Positions 37,051 to 45,102 are shown, counted from the first letter of the stretch. The stretch: 64,000 bases of DNA from Paenibacillus harenae (GCF_030812415.1 NZ_JAUSST010000002.1:124001-188000), one strand, 5' to 3'. Program-made: numbers and translations. The notes: generated by a model not told the origin, from the letters alone.

Positions 37051-37228
37051 GAAACCAGTCGTGCTGGAACATCGCCCGATTACATTCGAGACGGTCGTCA
37101 GCGGCGGCGCGGGCGGCAGTTTTCCAGGTACAGGAGGTGGCGTAAACGGCGATCCGGGCAAAAAGCCCGGGGAATTCCCAGGCGGTGGGGCAACGGGAGG
37201 AACGTTTCCAGGCAAGGGACGTCCATAA
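37031..37228 (+). CDS. Candidate RiPP precursor, glycine-rich with YxxP leader
   Basis: This is a 65-residue ORF with a strong AGGGGG site 8 bases before its ATG. Residues 1-21 look like a leader: Tyr6-x-x-Pro9, then LEH, PI and FET, the YxxP style read by PqqD/B1 domains. Residues 22-65 are about 40% glycine with six prolines and contain three spaced FPG repeats (SFPG at 30-33, EFPG at 48-51, TFPG at 58-61). There is no Cys, and no acidic residue 7-9 positions after a plausible N-terminal glycine of the core, which argues against a lasso fold. Candidate modification sites are Ser24, Ser30, Thr34, Thr55 and Thr58. It is last in the operon, directly before a strong terminator. Precursor function is inference from motif and context; a structural glycine-rich peptide is the alternative. 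Confidence 0.75.
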   Translation: MIKPKYEKPVVLEHRPITFETVVSGGAGGSFPGTGGGVNGDPGKKPGEFPGGGATGGTFPGKGRP

Positions 37229-37236
37229 TGATGACG

Positions 37237-37266
37237 AAGGGCTGTTTCCGCGAGGAGACAGCCCTT
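37237..37266 (+). terminator. Terminator of the kinase/PqqD/peptide operon
   Basis: A 13-bp stem (AAGGGCTGTTTCC with GGAGACAGCCCTT, one U-G pair) and a GCGA loop lie 8 bases after the peptide stop. The downstream run is short (GCGTTTG). Confidence 0.8.
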
Positions 37267-37417
37267 GCGTTTGCCCATATCCGTCCGTCATCATTGGAAC
37301 GAGTTGGGTCTGATTTATCCTTCCAAAATATGCCATAATTCGCTATGGATATACGGTTCGGATCATGATATCCTTGTATTCGGTTGTTCTTTATAACGAA
37401 TGGAGGACTGATAGATC

Positions 37418-39247
37418 TTGAGAAAGCGGTCGGCTTTGCAAATGGTTCTTGTGTTTGTTCTTATGGTTTCAGGATTTACCCTTTTGCCGCTAAGTCATGT
37501 CCAAGCTATTGGAGACAGCAACATTCTTCCGCTGGAGGGGACGATTACGGATGCGAATGGAAATCCGGCAGAAGGGGTTATCCTATCGGTGGATTCACCT
37601 ATGATTCTAGGTTCTTCCGGAGGCTTCCGCCACCTCGGCAGCGCCGTGACGGATGAAAACGGCTATTTTCAAATGGCGCCCTTCGAGCGAACCTTCCCGG
37701 ATCAAAACTACCCCGGCTGCTATATTTCGTTCACGCTGAACGGGCAGCCCGTTGCTCGCAATATCGGTCACGCGACCTCGTTTAACTACCAGCTTCCCGC
37801 GTTCAACCACATTGAAGGAAACCTAACCATTGAAGGAACGGATCTCCCCAACGCTTATCTTCCCGTCGTCGTTGGGCTTCGCGTAACCAAGAGCGATCTC
37901 TATGTCCTCGCTTCTACGATTACCGATGAGAACGGCCACTATAGCATGGACTATATCCCAAGCGACGTTTCCACCATGCACGGACTGGGCGAGGTGATCG
38001 TAACTAGCCGAGAAATGATCCGCAACCGTTTTTACGACTTCCGAACGGATCCTCCGGCCGCATCCACGGCCATCTACGGTTATGTCGAATATGCGCCGGG
38101 TCAGCCAGGGTGGCCCTATACCCTTGAAATAGACGGCGTACCGCAACCATCTTCCTCTGGCGGGTTTGTCGCTGATCTGGGAGATACGCAAGCTCACCAT
38201 GTCAAAGTGACTGCGGTAGGATTCGTTCCGTACGAAACCAGCTTAGCTCCAGGCGGTCCCTACTACATCCAATTGGAATTCGCCAGTCTGCCGCCAGTCG
38301 TGCAGGCGATTCCGGACCGCGGTCCCGATCGAAACGGCTGGTACAACCATAACGTGGTTGTCGCATTCGAAGCACAGGATAACAACTGGTATGAACAGCT
38401 TGAAGTTGATCCTCCTAAATCCGTCTCTACCGAAGGTGCCAATCAGGTGATTACCGGCTCCGCAACGGATGAAGAAGGGCTCGTAGGTTATGGATCAGTG
38501 ACGATCAGCCTGGATAAGACGGCTCCCGAAACGACGGCAACCTTGACTGCGGCCGCTTCGGACACTTGGATGAATTCGGGAGCAATCTTAACCCTTCATG
38601 CAGCGGACGGATTATCCGGGGTGGCAACTACCTCCTATAGCGTCGATGACGGCCAAACCTGGAACCCGTATACCGGGCCTGTTCCGTTCGATGACGATGG
38701 CCACTATTATATCCAGTACCGCTCTATCGATGCGGCCGGAAACAGCGAAGCTTCGAAAACGATTGCCTTCAACCTTGATCAAACCGGGCCGGTTGTTGAG
38801 GTAATGACCCCGGAAGTGAAGCGGTACCCGAATGCGGGCAATCTGGTTCCCGCCTATCGGGTAACGGATGCAATGTCAGGAGTCGACCCGGTTAAGACAA
38901 CGGCCACCCTCGACGGCAAGAATATTCAAAGCGGAGCGGCGATTCCTCTCTACACGATGGCGCTCGGCGCTCATACCTTTACCGTCAAAGCGACCGACCG
39001 CGCCGGAAACGAGACCGTTCGACATGAAAAATTCGAGACTTACGCAGACATCGAGTCTTTGAAAGCCCTTGTCAAGCGATTTGCGGAGGAAGGCAAGATC
39101 AAGACATCGGTCTCGAGTACGTTGCAAAAGAAACTGGATCAGAGCCAATTGAAACCCTTTATTAGCCTAGTAGAGGCTCACCGCGGCAAAGCTATTGATG
39201 CGGCAGCAGCCGAATATCTCCTGCGAGATGCCCAATCCTTGCAATAA
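37418..39247 (+). CDS. Secreted multi-Ig-like protein with C-terminal FIMAH-type domain
   Basis: This 609-residue protein is predicted exported. It starts with TTG (GGAGG 11 bases upstream), giving MRKR followed by a hydrophobic stretch and a cleavage site near VQAIG. Residues 38-110 and about 130-200 look like carboxypeptidase-regulatory-like beta-sandwiches (EGTITDANGNPAEGV, then DENGYF/DENGHY). Residues 290-370 and 380-545 look like bacterial Ig/OmpL47-type repeats with DKTAP, YSVDDGQTW, YRSIDAAGN and KATDRAGN motifs. The last 65 residues match the FIMAH domain pattern of Bacillales secreted proteins. No catalytic domain was recognised, so a surface, matrix or carbohydrate-binding role is possible. 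It is monocistronic: a terminator precedes it and a hairpin follows. I see no confident promoter in the 150 bases upstream. Confidence 0.8.
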   Translation: MRKRSALQMVLVFVLMVSGFTLLPLSHVQAIGDSNILPLEGTITDANGNPAEGVILSVDSPMILGSSGGFRHLGSAVTDENGYFQMAPFERTFPDQNYPGCYISFTLNGQPVARNIGHATSFNYQLPAFNHIEGNLTIEGTDLPNAYLPVVVGLRVTKSDLYVLASTITDENGHYSMDYIPSDVSTMHGLGEVIVTSREMIRNRFYDFRTDPPAASTAIYGYVEYAPGQPGWPYTLEIDGVPQPSSSGGFVADLGDTQAHHVKVTAVGFVPYETSLAPGGPYYIQLEFASLPPVVQAIPDRGPDRNGWYNHNVVVAFEAQDNNWYEQLEVDPPKSVSTEGANQVITGSATDEEGLVGYGSVTISLDKTAPETTATLTAAASDTWMNSGAILTLHAADGLSGVATTSYSVDDGQTWNPYTGPVPFDDDGHYYIQYRSIDAAGNSEASKTIAFNLDQTGPVVEVMTPEVKRYPNAGNLVPAYRVTDAMSGVDPVKTTATLDGKNIQSGAAIPLYTMALGAHTFTVKATDRAGNETVRHEKFETYADIESLKALVKRFAEEGKIKTSVSSTLQKKLDQSQLKPFISLVEAHRGKAIDAAAAEYLLRDAQSLQ

Positions 39248-39252
39248 CCGAG

Positions 39253-39278
39253 AATGGCCTCTGCGAATGGAGGCCATT
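39253..39278 (+). terminator. Terminator after the FIMAH protein gene
   Basis: A perfect 9-bp inverted repeat (AATGGCCTC / GAGGCCATT) with an 8-base loop begins 6 bases after the stop. There is no strong T-run. It lies between convergent genes. Confidence 0.6.
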
Positions 39279-39285
39279 ATACATC

Positions 39286-39329
39286 AAACGGCGGTCGTCA
39301 TCCCTTATTGGATGAAAAGGCCGCCGTTT
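39286..39329 (-). terminator. Terminator of the two-component operon
   Basis: The outer arms AAACGGCGG and CCGCCGTTT pair, with an inner TCATCC/GGATGA pair. Read on the minus strand the hairpin ends in a short T-run. It sits 6 bases beyond the response regulator stop. Confidence 0.65.
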
Positions 39330-39334
39330 TGGGT

Positions 39335-40081
39335 TCAAAGACAGGTTGATTTGCTTTTTCTGTATTCCGACGGGGTCATTCCCGTCAGCCTCTTATAGGT
39401 GTTGCTGAAATAAGCCAGGTCCGAATATCCGACCCGTTCGGCTATTTCCGATACGCGCAGCGTCGTCTGGGACAACAGCTGCTTCGCTTTTTCCATACGC
39501 TTCTCCAGCACGTAATCCGTAAAGTTAACTTTCATCTGCTGCTTGAACAGTTGGCTCAGGTAAGAAGGGTTTAGATGAACCTTTGCCGCTACCTCCTGTA
39601 GCGTTATGTCTCCGGGCAGGGCGGAGTGGATATAATGGATAGCTTGCCGGATCGGCGATTGTTCGAACTCATCCGCAGCAGCCGGGGGGAGGGCATCTGC
39701 TTGCGCTTTGGAGAGGCGTCCCTGTATGGATTCCAGACACTTGCTCATTTCGTCGACTTCGACGGGCTTCAGCAGGTAATCGACGACTTGAGCACGTAGA
39801 GCGAACTGCAAATACGGGAAATCGTCATACCCGCTGATCATGACGACCTCGGGCTGCTGCTTCCGTTCGCGAAGCTGCTGCACGAGCGCAATGCCGTCCA
39901 TAACCGGCATTTTCACATCCGTCATTACAACGCTGGCAGCATGGCTCTCCAGCCATTCCAGCGCCTCAAGTCCATTGGAGCATTCCATCACGACTTGGTA
40001 CGGATGCCCGCTGCGTTCGATAACCTTTCGTAAAGCGGTTCGTACCCAACGCTCATCATCTACCAGCAATATGCTTGACAT
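39335..40081 (-). CDS. YesN-type response regulator (REC plus AraC HTH)
   Basis: This is a 248-residue transcription regulator. Residues 1-120 form a receiver domain with Asp-Asp near the start (VDDE), the phospho-acceptor Asp in MTDVKMPVMDG and Lys in YLLKPV. Residues 145-245 form two AraC-type helix-turn-helix motifs (ITLQEVAAKVHLNPSYLSQLFK and IAERVGYSDLAYFSNTYKRLTG regions). It lies 20 bases after the sensor kinase gene, so the two are cotranscribed and form a signalling pair. Such pairs usually control nearby carbohydrate transporters. The adjacent TRAP transporter genes, with a shared upstream element, are the obvious targets, by inference. Confidence 0.93.
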   Translation of the reverse strand: MSSILLVDDERWVRTALRKVIERSGHPYQVVMECSNGLEALEWLESHAASVVMTDVKMPVMDGIALVQQLRERKQQPEVVMISGYDDFPYLQFALRAQVVDYLLKPVEVDEMSKCLESIQGRLSKAQADALPPAAADEFEQSPIRQAIHYIHSALPGDITLQEVAAKVHLNPSYLSQLFKQQMKVNFTDYVLEKRMEKAKQLLSQTTLRVSEIAERVGYSDLAYFSNTYKRLTGMTPSEYRKSKSTCL

Positions 40082-40101
40082 AGGGGAGACCTCCTCGCAT
40101 C

Positions 40102-41943
40102 TTAGTCATTCCGGTCCGCGGCAGGGCGCAGGGGGAGACGCAGGGTCACCCTGGTTCCCTCGCCCAATACGCTTTCAATCGCGATACCGTATGATTCACC
40201 GAAAAGATGGGCAATCCTGCGGTGAACATTCTGGAGACCGATATGGCTGCCGGCGTGCAAAGATCCTTCGTCGCCGTCCAAAAGGTTATTCTGGATGCGC
40301 AGCAACTGTTCCTTCGCTATTCCGCTTCCCGTATCCTCAATGACGATGAACAATGCCCCATCCGAATCATCCGAATGGGCGATAATGCGAATTCGGCTCA
40401 TTCCGCCGCCTGATTCGAATCCATGCACCATGCAATTCTCCACTAGGGGCTGGAGCGAGAACTTCGCAATTTGTTCATTAAGAAACCGCTCCGGAATCGA
40501 AAATTCATATTCCAGCCTTTCCTCGAACCGGTACTTCTGAATGCGAAGATACTTCTCGCAAATTTCCAATTCATCCTTAAGAGTTACGTAGGGGGATGGA
40601 TTTCTCAGATTATATCGCAATAGGCGGGCCAAGGAAGCAGCCATATCCGATATGTCGTCCATTTCCCGGTCCAGTGCCATGCCCCGGATCGTTTCCAGCG
40701 AATTGTACAAGAAGTGGGGATTGATTTGGGCCTGCAGCATCTTTAGCTCCATTTCCTTTTGCTGCAGCGTCAACTCCGTCTCCTTCAGCTTGGAGAAGTA
40801 AATCTCTTTCATCAGCTCGTTCAGATTTTCCACCATCTTATTAAAGCCGTGGGTGAGCGTGCCGAGCTCGTCTCTGGAGGAGACAACGGCCTTGTTCGTA
40901 AAATCGCCCATCTCCACGCGTTTCATTAAACGCTGCAGCTGGCGGACTGGCTTAATGATGCTGGATGCCAATCCGATTCCGAAACAAGAGGCAATGCCGA
41001 GGGTTATGATAATCGACCAAATGATCGTCCGTCCGATATAACCGATGCCTGCCGTCAATTCACGATAAGGTACTGCCGTCACGAGCGTCCATCCTAGAAA
41101 GTGGGAGTGGCTGAAAGTAAGAAAGTTCGGTTCCTGACCGCCGGACAGTATAGAGCCGCTCTCCATCCTTTGCATCTCTTTCAATTGTTCAAGCTGTGCC
41201 GGGCTTCCGAGCTGTTCCAGATCAGGGTGGTACACATAATGGCCTTGGGAATCAAGGATGAACATATAGCCTGTTTTGCCGATCGTCACTAAGTCGGCAA
41301 TTTCTTGAAAGCGCTTATAATTTACGTCGATGATTAACATCCCGATCGGATTGAGCGTACTGGGACTGACCAACCGTTTGACGATGGAGATAACCGGTTC
41401 CGTTCGGTCCGGCCATTTGATGACACGGCTGACAAGCATGGGTTCACCGTTCGCCGGCGCCAGCTTGTACCAATATTCATCCATCAATGGAGCAAGAGGC
41501 TCGACGCTGTCGTCTCCCCTTAGATCGAGAATCAGGATGTCGCTTAGGAACAAGCTGATATTCGATATGTCCGAACGGGAATAGGCGGAATTCTGGAGAA
41601 GCTGCATGATCGGCTGACGGATCTGGGATTGGTTTATTTCATCCAGCGTATTCATCTTGACAAGCTTCCCCATATCGGGATGGTTGATGGTCTTCAGCGA
41701 AATGATCTCAATATCGCGGACGTAATGCTCGACATGGGACTTCACCTGTTCGAGAATTTGCCAGCTGTATTGCCTGGTTTCGTTCTGCAGCACGTTGGAT
41801 GACCGCTGATAGGAGATCATGCCGACGATAAGCATCGGGATGATGACCAGAATCGCGGAAAAGACAAGAAGCCTGGAGCTAAGGGTATGATTCCTTAAAA
41901 AAACAGTTTGCATGAACCAATAGCGTGCCTTGTTCCAAAACAT
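40102..41943 (-). CDS. YesM-type sensor histidine kinase
   Basis: This 613-residue membrane kinase has a first membrane helix (about 24-44), an extracellular dCache-like sensor (about 45-295, with DVNYKRF and TGYMFILDSQGHYVYHPD), a second helix (about 300-320), a HAMP segment (KPVRQLQRLMKRVEMGDF) and a His-kinase domain. The phospho-acceptor His is in QINPHFLYNSLE, and the ATP-binding lobe has ENCMVHGF and DTGSGIAKE. A shorter start at the internal Met of MQTVFLRN is possible; I keep the longer one because GGGAG precedes it. It probably senses an external sugar or uronate and phosphorylates the downstream YesN-type regulator. Confidence 0.93.
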   Translation of the reverse strand: MFWNKARYWFMQTVFLRNHTLSSRLLVFSAILVIIPMLIVGMISYQRSSNVLQNETRQYSWQILEQVKSHVEHYVRDIEIISLKTINHPDMGKLVKMNTLDEINQSQIRQPIMQLLQNSAYSRSDISNISLFLSDILILDLRGDDSVEPLAPLMDEYWYKLAPANGEPMLVSRVIKWPDRTEPVISIVKRLVSPSTLNPIGMLIIDVNYKRFQEIADLVTIGKTGYMFILDSQGHYVYHPDLEQLGSPAQLEQLKEMQRMESGSILSGGQEPNFLTFSHSHFLGWTLVTAVPYRELTAGIGYIGRTIIWSIIITLGIASCFGIGLASSIIKPVRQLQRLMKRVEMGDFTNKAVVSSRDELGTLTHGFNKMVENLNELMKEIYFSKLKETELTLQQKEMELKMLQAQINPHFLYNSLETIRGMALDREMDDISDMAASLARLLRYNLRNPSPYVTLKDELEICEKYLRIQKYRFEERLEYEFSIPERFLNEQIAKFSLQPLVENCMVHGFESGGGMSRIRIIAHSDDSDGALFIVIEDTGSGIAKEQLLRIQNNLLDGDEGSLHAGSHIGLQNVHRRIAHLFGESYGIAIESVLGEGTRVTLRLPLRPAADRND

Positions 41944-41990
41944 CCCGCCAACTCTCCCTCGGATTGCATCTCTATGCTGTGTTCCATCAT

Positions 41991-41996
41991 ATTATA
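41991..41996 (-). promoter_or_regulatory. Candidate -10 box for the sensor kinase gene
   Basis: TATAAT on the minus strand lies 48 bases before the kinase start. No good -35 is visible. Together with the upstream hairpin it suggests that the two-component genes can be transcribed separately from dctP. Confidence 0.35.
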
Positions 41997-42030
41997 GCAT
42001 CGATGCCGGGAGTCTCTCTAGTAAAGATAG

Positions 42031-42050
42031 AGGAGGCATGAGAGCCTCCT
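42031..42050 (-). terminator. Hairpin after dctP
   Basis: A perfect 7-bp stem (AGGAGGC / GCCTCCT) with a 6-base loop lies 34 bases after the dctP stop. The following minus-strand sequence (CTATCTTTA) is only moderately T-rich, so partial read-through into the kinase gene is possible. Confidence 0.5.
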
Positions 42051-42083
42051 GCTTAACGGTTGATGCGATAGGGTTTGGGACGA

Positions 42084-43127
42084 TTACTTGTTCTTGGCGT
42101 TCTCGATGGCATCGAGAACTTCTTTATAATCAGGACGATACTTTTCAATCATAGGTTTGACCGCTTCCTGCCAAGGCATCAGGTCGCTGACCTCGGTAAC
42201 GGTGACCCCGGCCGCCCTGACCGTATCTTCGGCTTCCTTCTCGAATTTCTTCCATTGCTCGCGCTGGTACGCGACGGATTCCGCCGCGGCTTCCTTGATG
42301 GCCTTCTTATCTTCATCGGACAGCTTATCCCAGGTAACCTGACTGACCATCAGAACCTCGGGTACCCGCTGGTGGGAATCTACGATAATGTTCTTGGCCT
42401 GTTCATAGTGCTTGGAGGTATAGTAACTCGGCCAGTTATTCTCGGCTCCGTCGATAACGCCGGTTTGCAGAGCGTTGAATACATCGCCGTACGGCATCGG
42501 AGTGGCGCTTGCTCCCAAAGCGTTCATCAGGTCGATGTTCACTTTATTCTGGATAACGCGAATCTTCATCCCTTTCAGATCCTCGATGCTCTTCACCGGC
42601 TCGCGGGTGTAGAAGCTTCGCGCGCCGGAATCATAATAGGCAAGCCCCATGAATTTCGAAGAGCTCAAGCCATCGAGCAGCTTTTGCGCGTCGGGACCGT
42701 TCAGGAAGTTCCACTCATGCTCTTCGCTTTCGAAGATGTACGGCAAGCTGAATACGCCGAAAGCTTTATTGAACTCGGCGAGCGGGCCGGTACTGACCCG
42801 GGTAAATTCGATGGCGCCCAGCTGAACCTGCTCGATAACAGCCTTCTCCTCCCCAAGCTGGGAGGAGGGGAATACTTCGATTTTGATGCGTCCATTGGTC
42901 TTCTGATTGACGAGCTCCGCGAATCTCTTGTCACCAAGCGTTGTCGGATAATCCGCGGGATGGGATTCGGCGAGACGGAACGTATAGGTTGGCTGTTTGT
43001 TTTCTCCGCCGGCAGTCGACGGCGTCTCGTTGCCGCTCGCTGTATTGTCCGTTGCTCCGCAGCCTGCAAGAAGGGCTCCCGTTGCCAGAACGGTCGCAAT
43101 CATACCTGTAAACGTCTTCATTTTCAT
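42084..43127 (-). CDS. dctP: TRAP transporter substrate-binding lipoprotein (DctP family)
   Basis: This 347-residue protein captures an organic acid outside the membrane and hands it to the DctQM permease. A lipoprotein signal (ALLAGC, Cys near 23) anchors it, as expected in a Gram-positive. Family motifs are the LAESHP start of the mature domain, the MKIRVIQN strand that usually holds the carboxylate-binding Arg, and PYGDVFNALQTGVIDGAENN. It is separated from dctM by 126 bases with its own promoter signals, presumably because binding proteins are needed in excess. Gene neighbours (KdgF-like cupin, pectin-active enzymes) suggest a uronate-type substrate such as galacturonate, glucuronate or an unsaturated derivative, by inference. 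Confidence 0.92.
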   Translation of the reverse strand: MKMKTFTGMIATVLATGALLAGCGATDNTASGNETPSTAGGENKQPTYTFRLAESHPADYPTTLGDKRFAELVNQKTNGRIKIEVFPSSQLGEEKAVIEQVQLGAIEFTRVSTGPLAEFNKAFGVFSLPYIFESEEHEWNFLNGPDAQKLLDGLSSSKFMGLAYYDSGARSFYTREPVKSIEDLKGMKIRVIQNKVNIDLMNALGASATPMPYGDVFNALQTGVIDGAENNWPSYYTSKHYEQAKNIIVDSHQRVPEVLMVSQVTWDKLSDEDKKAIKEAAAESVAYQREQWKKFEKEAEDTVRAAGVTVTEVSDLMPWQEAVKPMIEKYRPDYKEVLDAIENAKNK

Positions 43128-43168
43128 TTACTGTCATTCCCCTCTTTGTTAATGGTTTTTATTTTTAA

Positions 43169-43174
43169 AGTATA
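43169..43174 (-). promoter_or_regulatory. Candidate -10 box of dctP
   Basis: TATACT on the minus strand lies 41 bases before the dctP start. The -35 region is poor, as is typical for activator-dependent promoters, and the shared 20-base element lies exactly 41 bases further upstream. Confidence 0.5.
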
Positions 43175-43176
43175 AA

Positions 43177-43190
43177 TGAAAACGCATCCA
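43177..43190. promoter_or_regulatory. cre-like site in the dctP promoter
   Basis: TGAAAACGCATCCA matches 12 of 14 positions of the CcpA consensus TGWAANCGNTNWCA. It lies between the -10 and -35 regions, a repressing position. Confidence 0.45.
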
Positions 43191-43215
43191 TTTCGTATGG
43201 GATGGAGATTATGAG

Positions 43216-43235
43216 TTTTTGTAATTTTTTTAGAT
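43216..43235. promoter_or_regulatory. Shared 20-base element upstream of dctP
   Basis: The sequence TTTTTGTAATTTTTTTAGAT is identical to the copy before dctQ and lies 41 bases from the -10 box, the same spacing as there. It is the probable binding site of the YesN-type regulator, by inference. Confidence 0.6.
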
Positions 43236-43253
43236 TTATTATCGTTTATATCA

Positions 43254-44549
43254 TTACGGCGCACCGCTTACCAGACGGGGCAGCCAAAGCGATATTTGCG
43301 GAATGTACGTGACCAGCAGCAGGGCGATGCACATCGCGAAAAAGAACGGCCATGAAGCCTTGGTTGCTTGACTGACCGGTACCTTGCCGATTGCGCACCC
43401 TATGAATAATACCGTTCCGACAGGCGGGGTTATCAGTCCGATGCCGCAGTTTAAGATCATGATGATTCCGAAATGAATCGGATCGATTCCAAGAGCCGTT
43501 GCGACAGGCAGCAGGATGGGGGTCATGATCAGGATCATGGGCGCCATATCCATGGGGAAGCCGATGAGCAGCAGCAGGATGTTGATCATCAAGAGAATGA
43601 CGTAAGGATTGTCCGAGACGCTAAGGAACAGATCGGTAAGCATGGCGGGTACCTGCAAATAGGCAAGTATCCAACCGAAAGCATCGGATGCGGCGATAAG
43701 GAACAGCACCATGGCAACCGTGCGGAAAGTCCTCTTCAGAACAATACCGAATTGGCGAAGCGGAACGTCTTTGTAGATGAAAAAGGTGAGAATGAATGCG
43801 TATACGCAAGCAACCGCTCCGGCTTCCGTAGCCGTAAACCAACCGCTCAATATACCGCCGAGAATAATGACGCCCGTCATCAAGGACAAGAACCCGTCGC
43901 GAATAATCTTCGGTACTTGCGACCATGTAATAGGTTCGCCCTTCGGGTAATTCCGTTTTACCGCGATCGTGTACGAGATAATCATCAACGTGAACATAAG
44001 CAGCAACCCGGGAATAATTCCGCCCAGGAACAGGTTGGAAACGGATACGCCTCCAGCCGCCACCGAGAACAAGACTAGATTGTGGCTTGGCGGGAAAATA
44101 ACGCCTTGGATCGAGGCGGAGGTTGTGACCGCCACGGCGTAGTCCGCGTCGTATCCTTTCTTCTTCATTGCGGGAATAAGAACGGAACCGATCGAGGACA
44201 CGTCAGCGGCGGCAGACCCGGATATGTTCCCGAAGAACATGCACGCCACGCAGTTTACAAGCGCTAACCCTCCTCGAACCGCCCCGACGAATAGCTGCGC
44301 GAAGTTCACGAGACGAGTGGCCATCCCCCCGGCACTCATAATCTGTCCGGCAAGGATGAAGAAAGGAATGGCCAGAAGCGGGAAGGAATTTATCCCTTGA
44401 ATCATGCGTTGTCCGACTACGATCCACGGAATATCCAGATAGATCATGGTGACGAGCGCCGATCCGGCCAACGTGATGGAAATGGGGAAACGCAGAATAA
44501 TCAGGACAAAGAAGGAAAACGCAAGGATGATGACCGCCATCGTATTCAT
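43254..44549 (-). CDS. dctM: TRAP transporter large permease (DctM family)
   Basis: This 431-residue polytopic membrane protein has about 12 hydrophobic segments and forms the ion-driven channel of the TRAP system. Family features are the N-terminal FPISITLAGSAL and GQRMIQGINSFPLLAIPFFILAG-like phrases, the GSAAADVSSIGSVLIPAM region and the C-terminal NCGIGLITPPVGTVLF motif. Its ATG overlaps the dctQ stop (ATGA), so the two permease subunits are translationally coupled, as is usual for this family. Confidence 0.95.
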   Translation of the reverse strand: MNTMAVIILAFSFFVLIILRFPISITLAGSALVTMIYLDIPWIVVGQRMIQGINSFPLLAIPFFILAGQIMSAGGMATRLVNFAQLFVGAVRGGLALVNCVACMFFGNISGSAAADVSSIGSVLIPAMKKKGYDADYAVAVTTSASIQGVIFPPSHNLVLFSVAAGGVSVSNLFLGGIIPGLLLMFTLMIISYTIAVKRNYPKGEPITWSQVPKIIRDGFLSLMTGVIILGGILSGWFTATEAGAVACVYAFILTFFIYKDVPLRQFGIVLKRTFRTVAMVLFLIAASDAFGWILAYLQVPAMLTDLFLSVSDNPYVILLMINILLLLIGFPMDMAPMILIMTPILLPVATALGIDPIHFGIIMILNCGIGLITPPVGTVLFIGCAIGKVPVSQATKASWPFFFAMCIALLLVTYIPQISLWLPRLVSGAP

Positions 44550-45055
44550 GTCTTGGGCACCTCTTCATCAATGTTCTGATGCCGGATCGTTTCAATCCCG
44601 ATCAGCTGCAGGAAGGTGTATACGCAAATCATGACGCCCGTAATGGGCATGACAAGATACATGATGCTATTTGGCAGTTTCGTTGCCGGAAGAGTGGATT
44701 CATTCATCAATACGGTAAACGCCCAGCCGTTCTTGACCAGATAAAGTCCGAATGCGAAGACGCAAACCAGGATGATCTTATCCAGCACCTTATTGAACCT
44801 CTTCGGCAACAGGTTGGTGAAGCTGTCCATCGCCAAGTGGAGCTTCTCGCGAAAGCCGATGGCGATTCCCATGAAGGAGAACCACACCATGAGCAGGAGG
44901 GTCACTTCCTCCGACCAGAAGAATACGAAATTGAACAGTTTTCTTGTGATGACCTGAATTGCCACGATGATCGCCATGGAAGCGATGGAAATCAATGCGA
45001 AATTCTCGAATAACGAATCGACGGCAAGCGCGATACGCTTTAAGGTCTTTTTCAT
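44546..45055 (-). CDS. dctQ: TRAP transporter small permease (DctQ family)
   Basis: This is a 169-residue membrane protein with four hydrophobic segments (about 15-40, 48-70, 88-108 and 128-150) and the family phrase RKLFNFVFFWSEEVTLLLMVWFSFMG. I start at ATG 45055, behind AAAGGAGG, rather than 27 bases upstream. It pairs with DctM in the membrane. It is first in the dctQM unit; the promoter upstream carries a cre-like site and the element shared with dctP. The opposite-strand KdgF-like gene diverges from here. Confidence 0.92.
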   Translation of the reverse strand: MKKTLKRIALAVDSLFENFALISIASMAIIVAIQVITRKLFNFVFFWSEEVTLLLMVWFSFMGIAIGFREKLHLAMDSFTNLLPKRFNKVLDKIILVCVFAFGLYLVKNGWAFTVLMNESTLPATKLPNSIMYLVMPITGVMICVYTFLQLIGIETIRHQNIDEEVPKT

Positions 45056-45081
45056 TTGGTCATTCCTCCTTTTGCTCGTCA

Positions 45082-45095
45082 TGTAAGTGCTTACA
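45082..45095. promoter_or_regulatory. cre-like site before dctQ
   Basis: TGTAAGTGCTTACA matches 13 of 14 positions of the CcpA consensus and has near-palindromic arms. It lies between the -10 box (45103-45108) and the dctQ ribosome binding site, where CcpA would block transcription. Confidence 0.6.
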
Positions 45096-45102
45096 GAGTC
45101 TA

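Noticed and set aside
32713..37228. Calling the operon a lasso peptide cluster
   Set aside because: No asparagine-synthetase-like or transglutaminase-like gene is present, and the peptide lacks an acidic residue 7-9 positions after a plausible N-terminal glycine of the core.
37040..37228. Tandem DNA repeat or low-complexity artefact rather than a gene
   Set aside because: The ORF has a strong ribosome binding site, a non-repetitive leader with a YxxP motif, and a terminator directly after its stop.
42075..43175. 366-codon frame antisense to dctP
   Set aside because: dctP has a lipobox, ribosome binding site and full TRAP motifs; the antisense frame has no recognisable domain and is a codon-bias shadow.
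43473..44078. 201-codon plus-strand frame opposite dctM
   Set aside because: It has a highly charged Gln/Asn/Arg-rich composition, typical of the antisense of a membrane protein gene.
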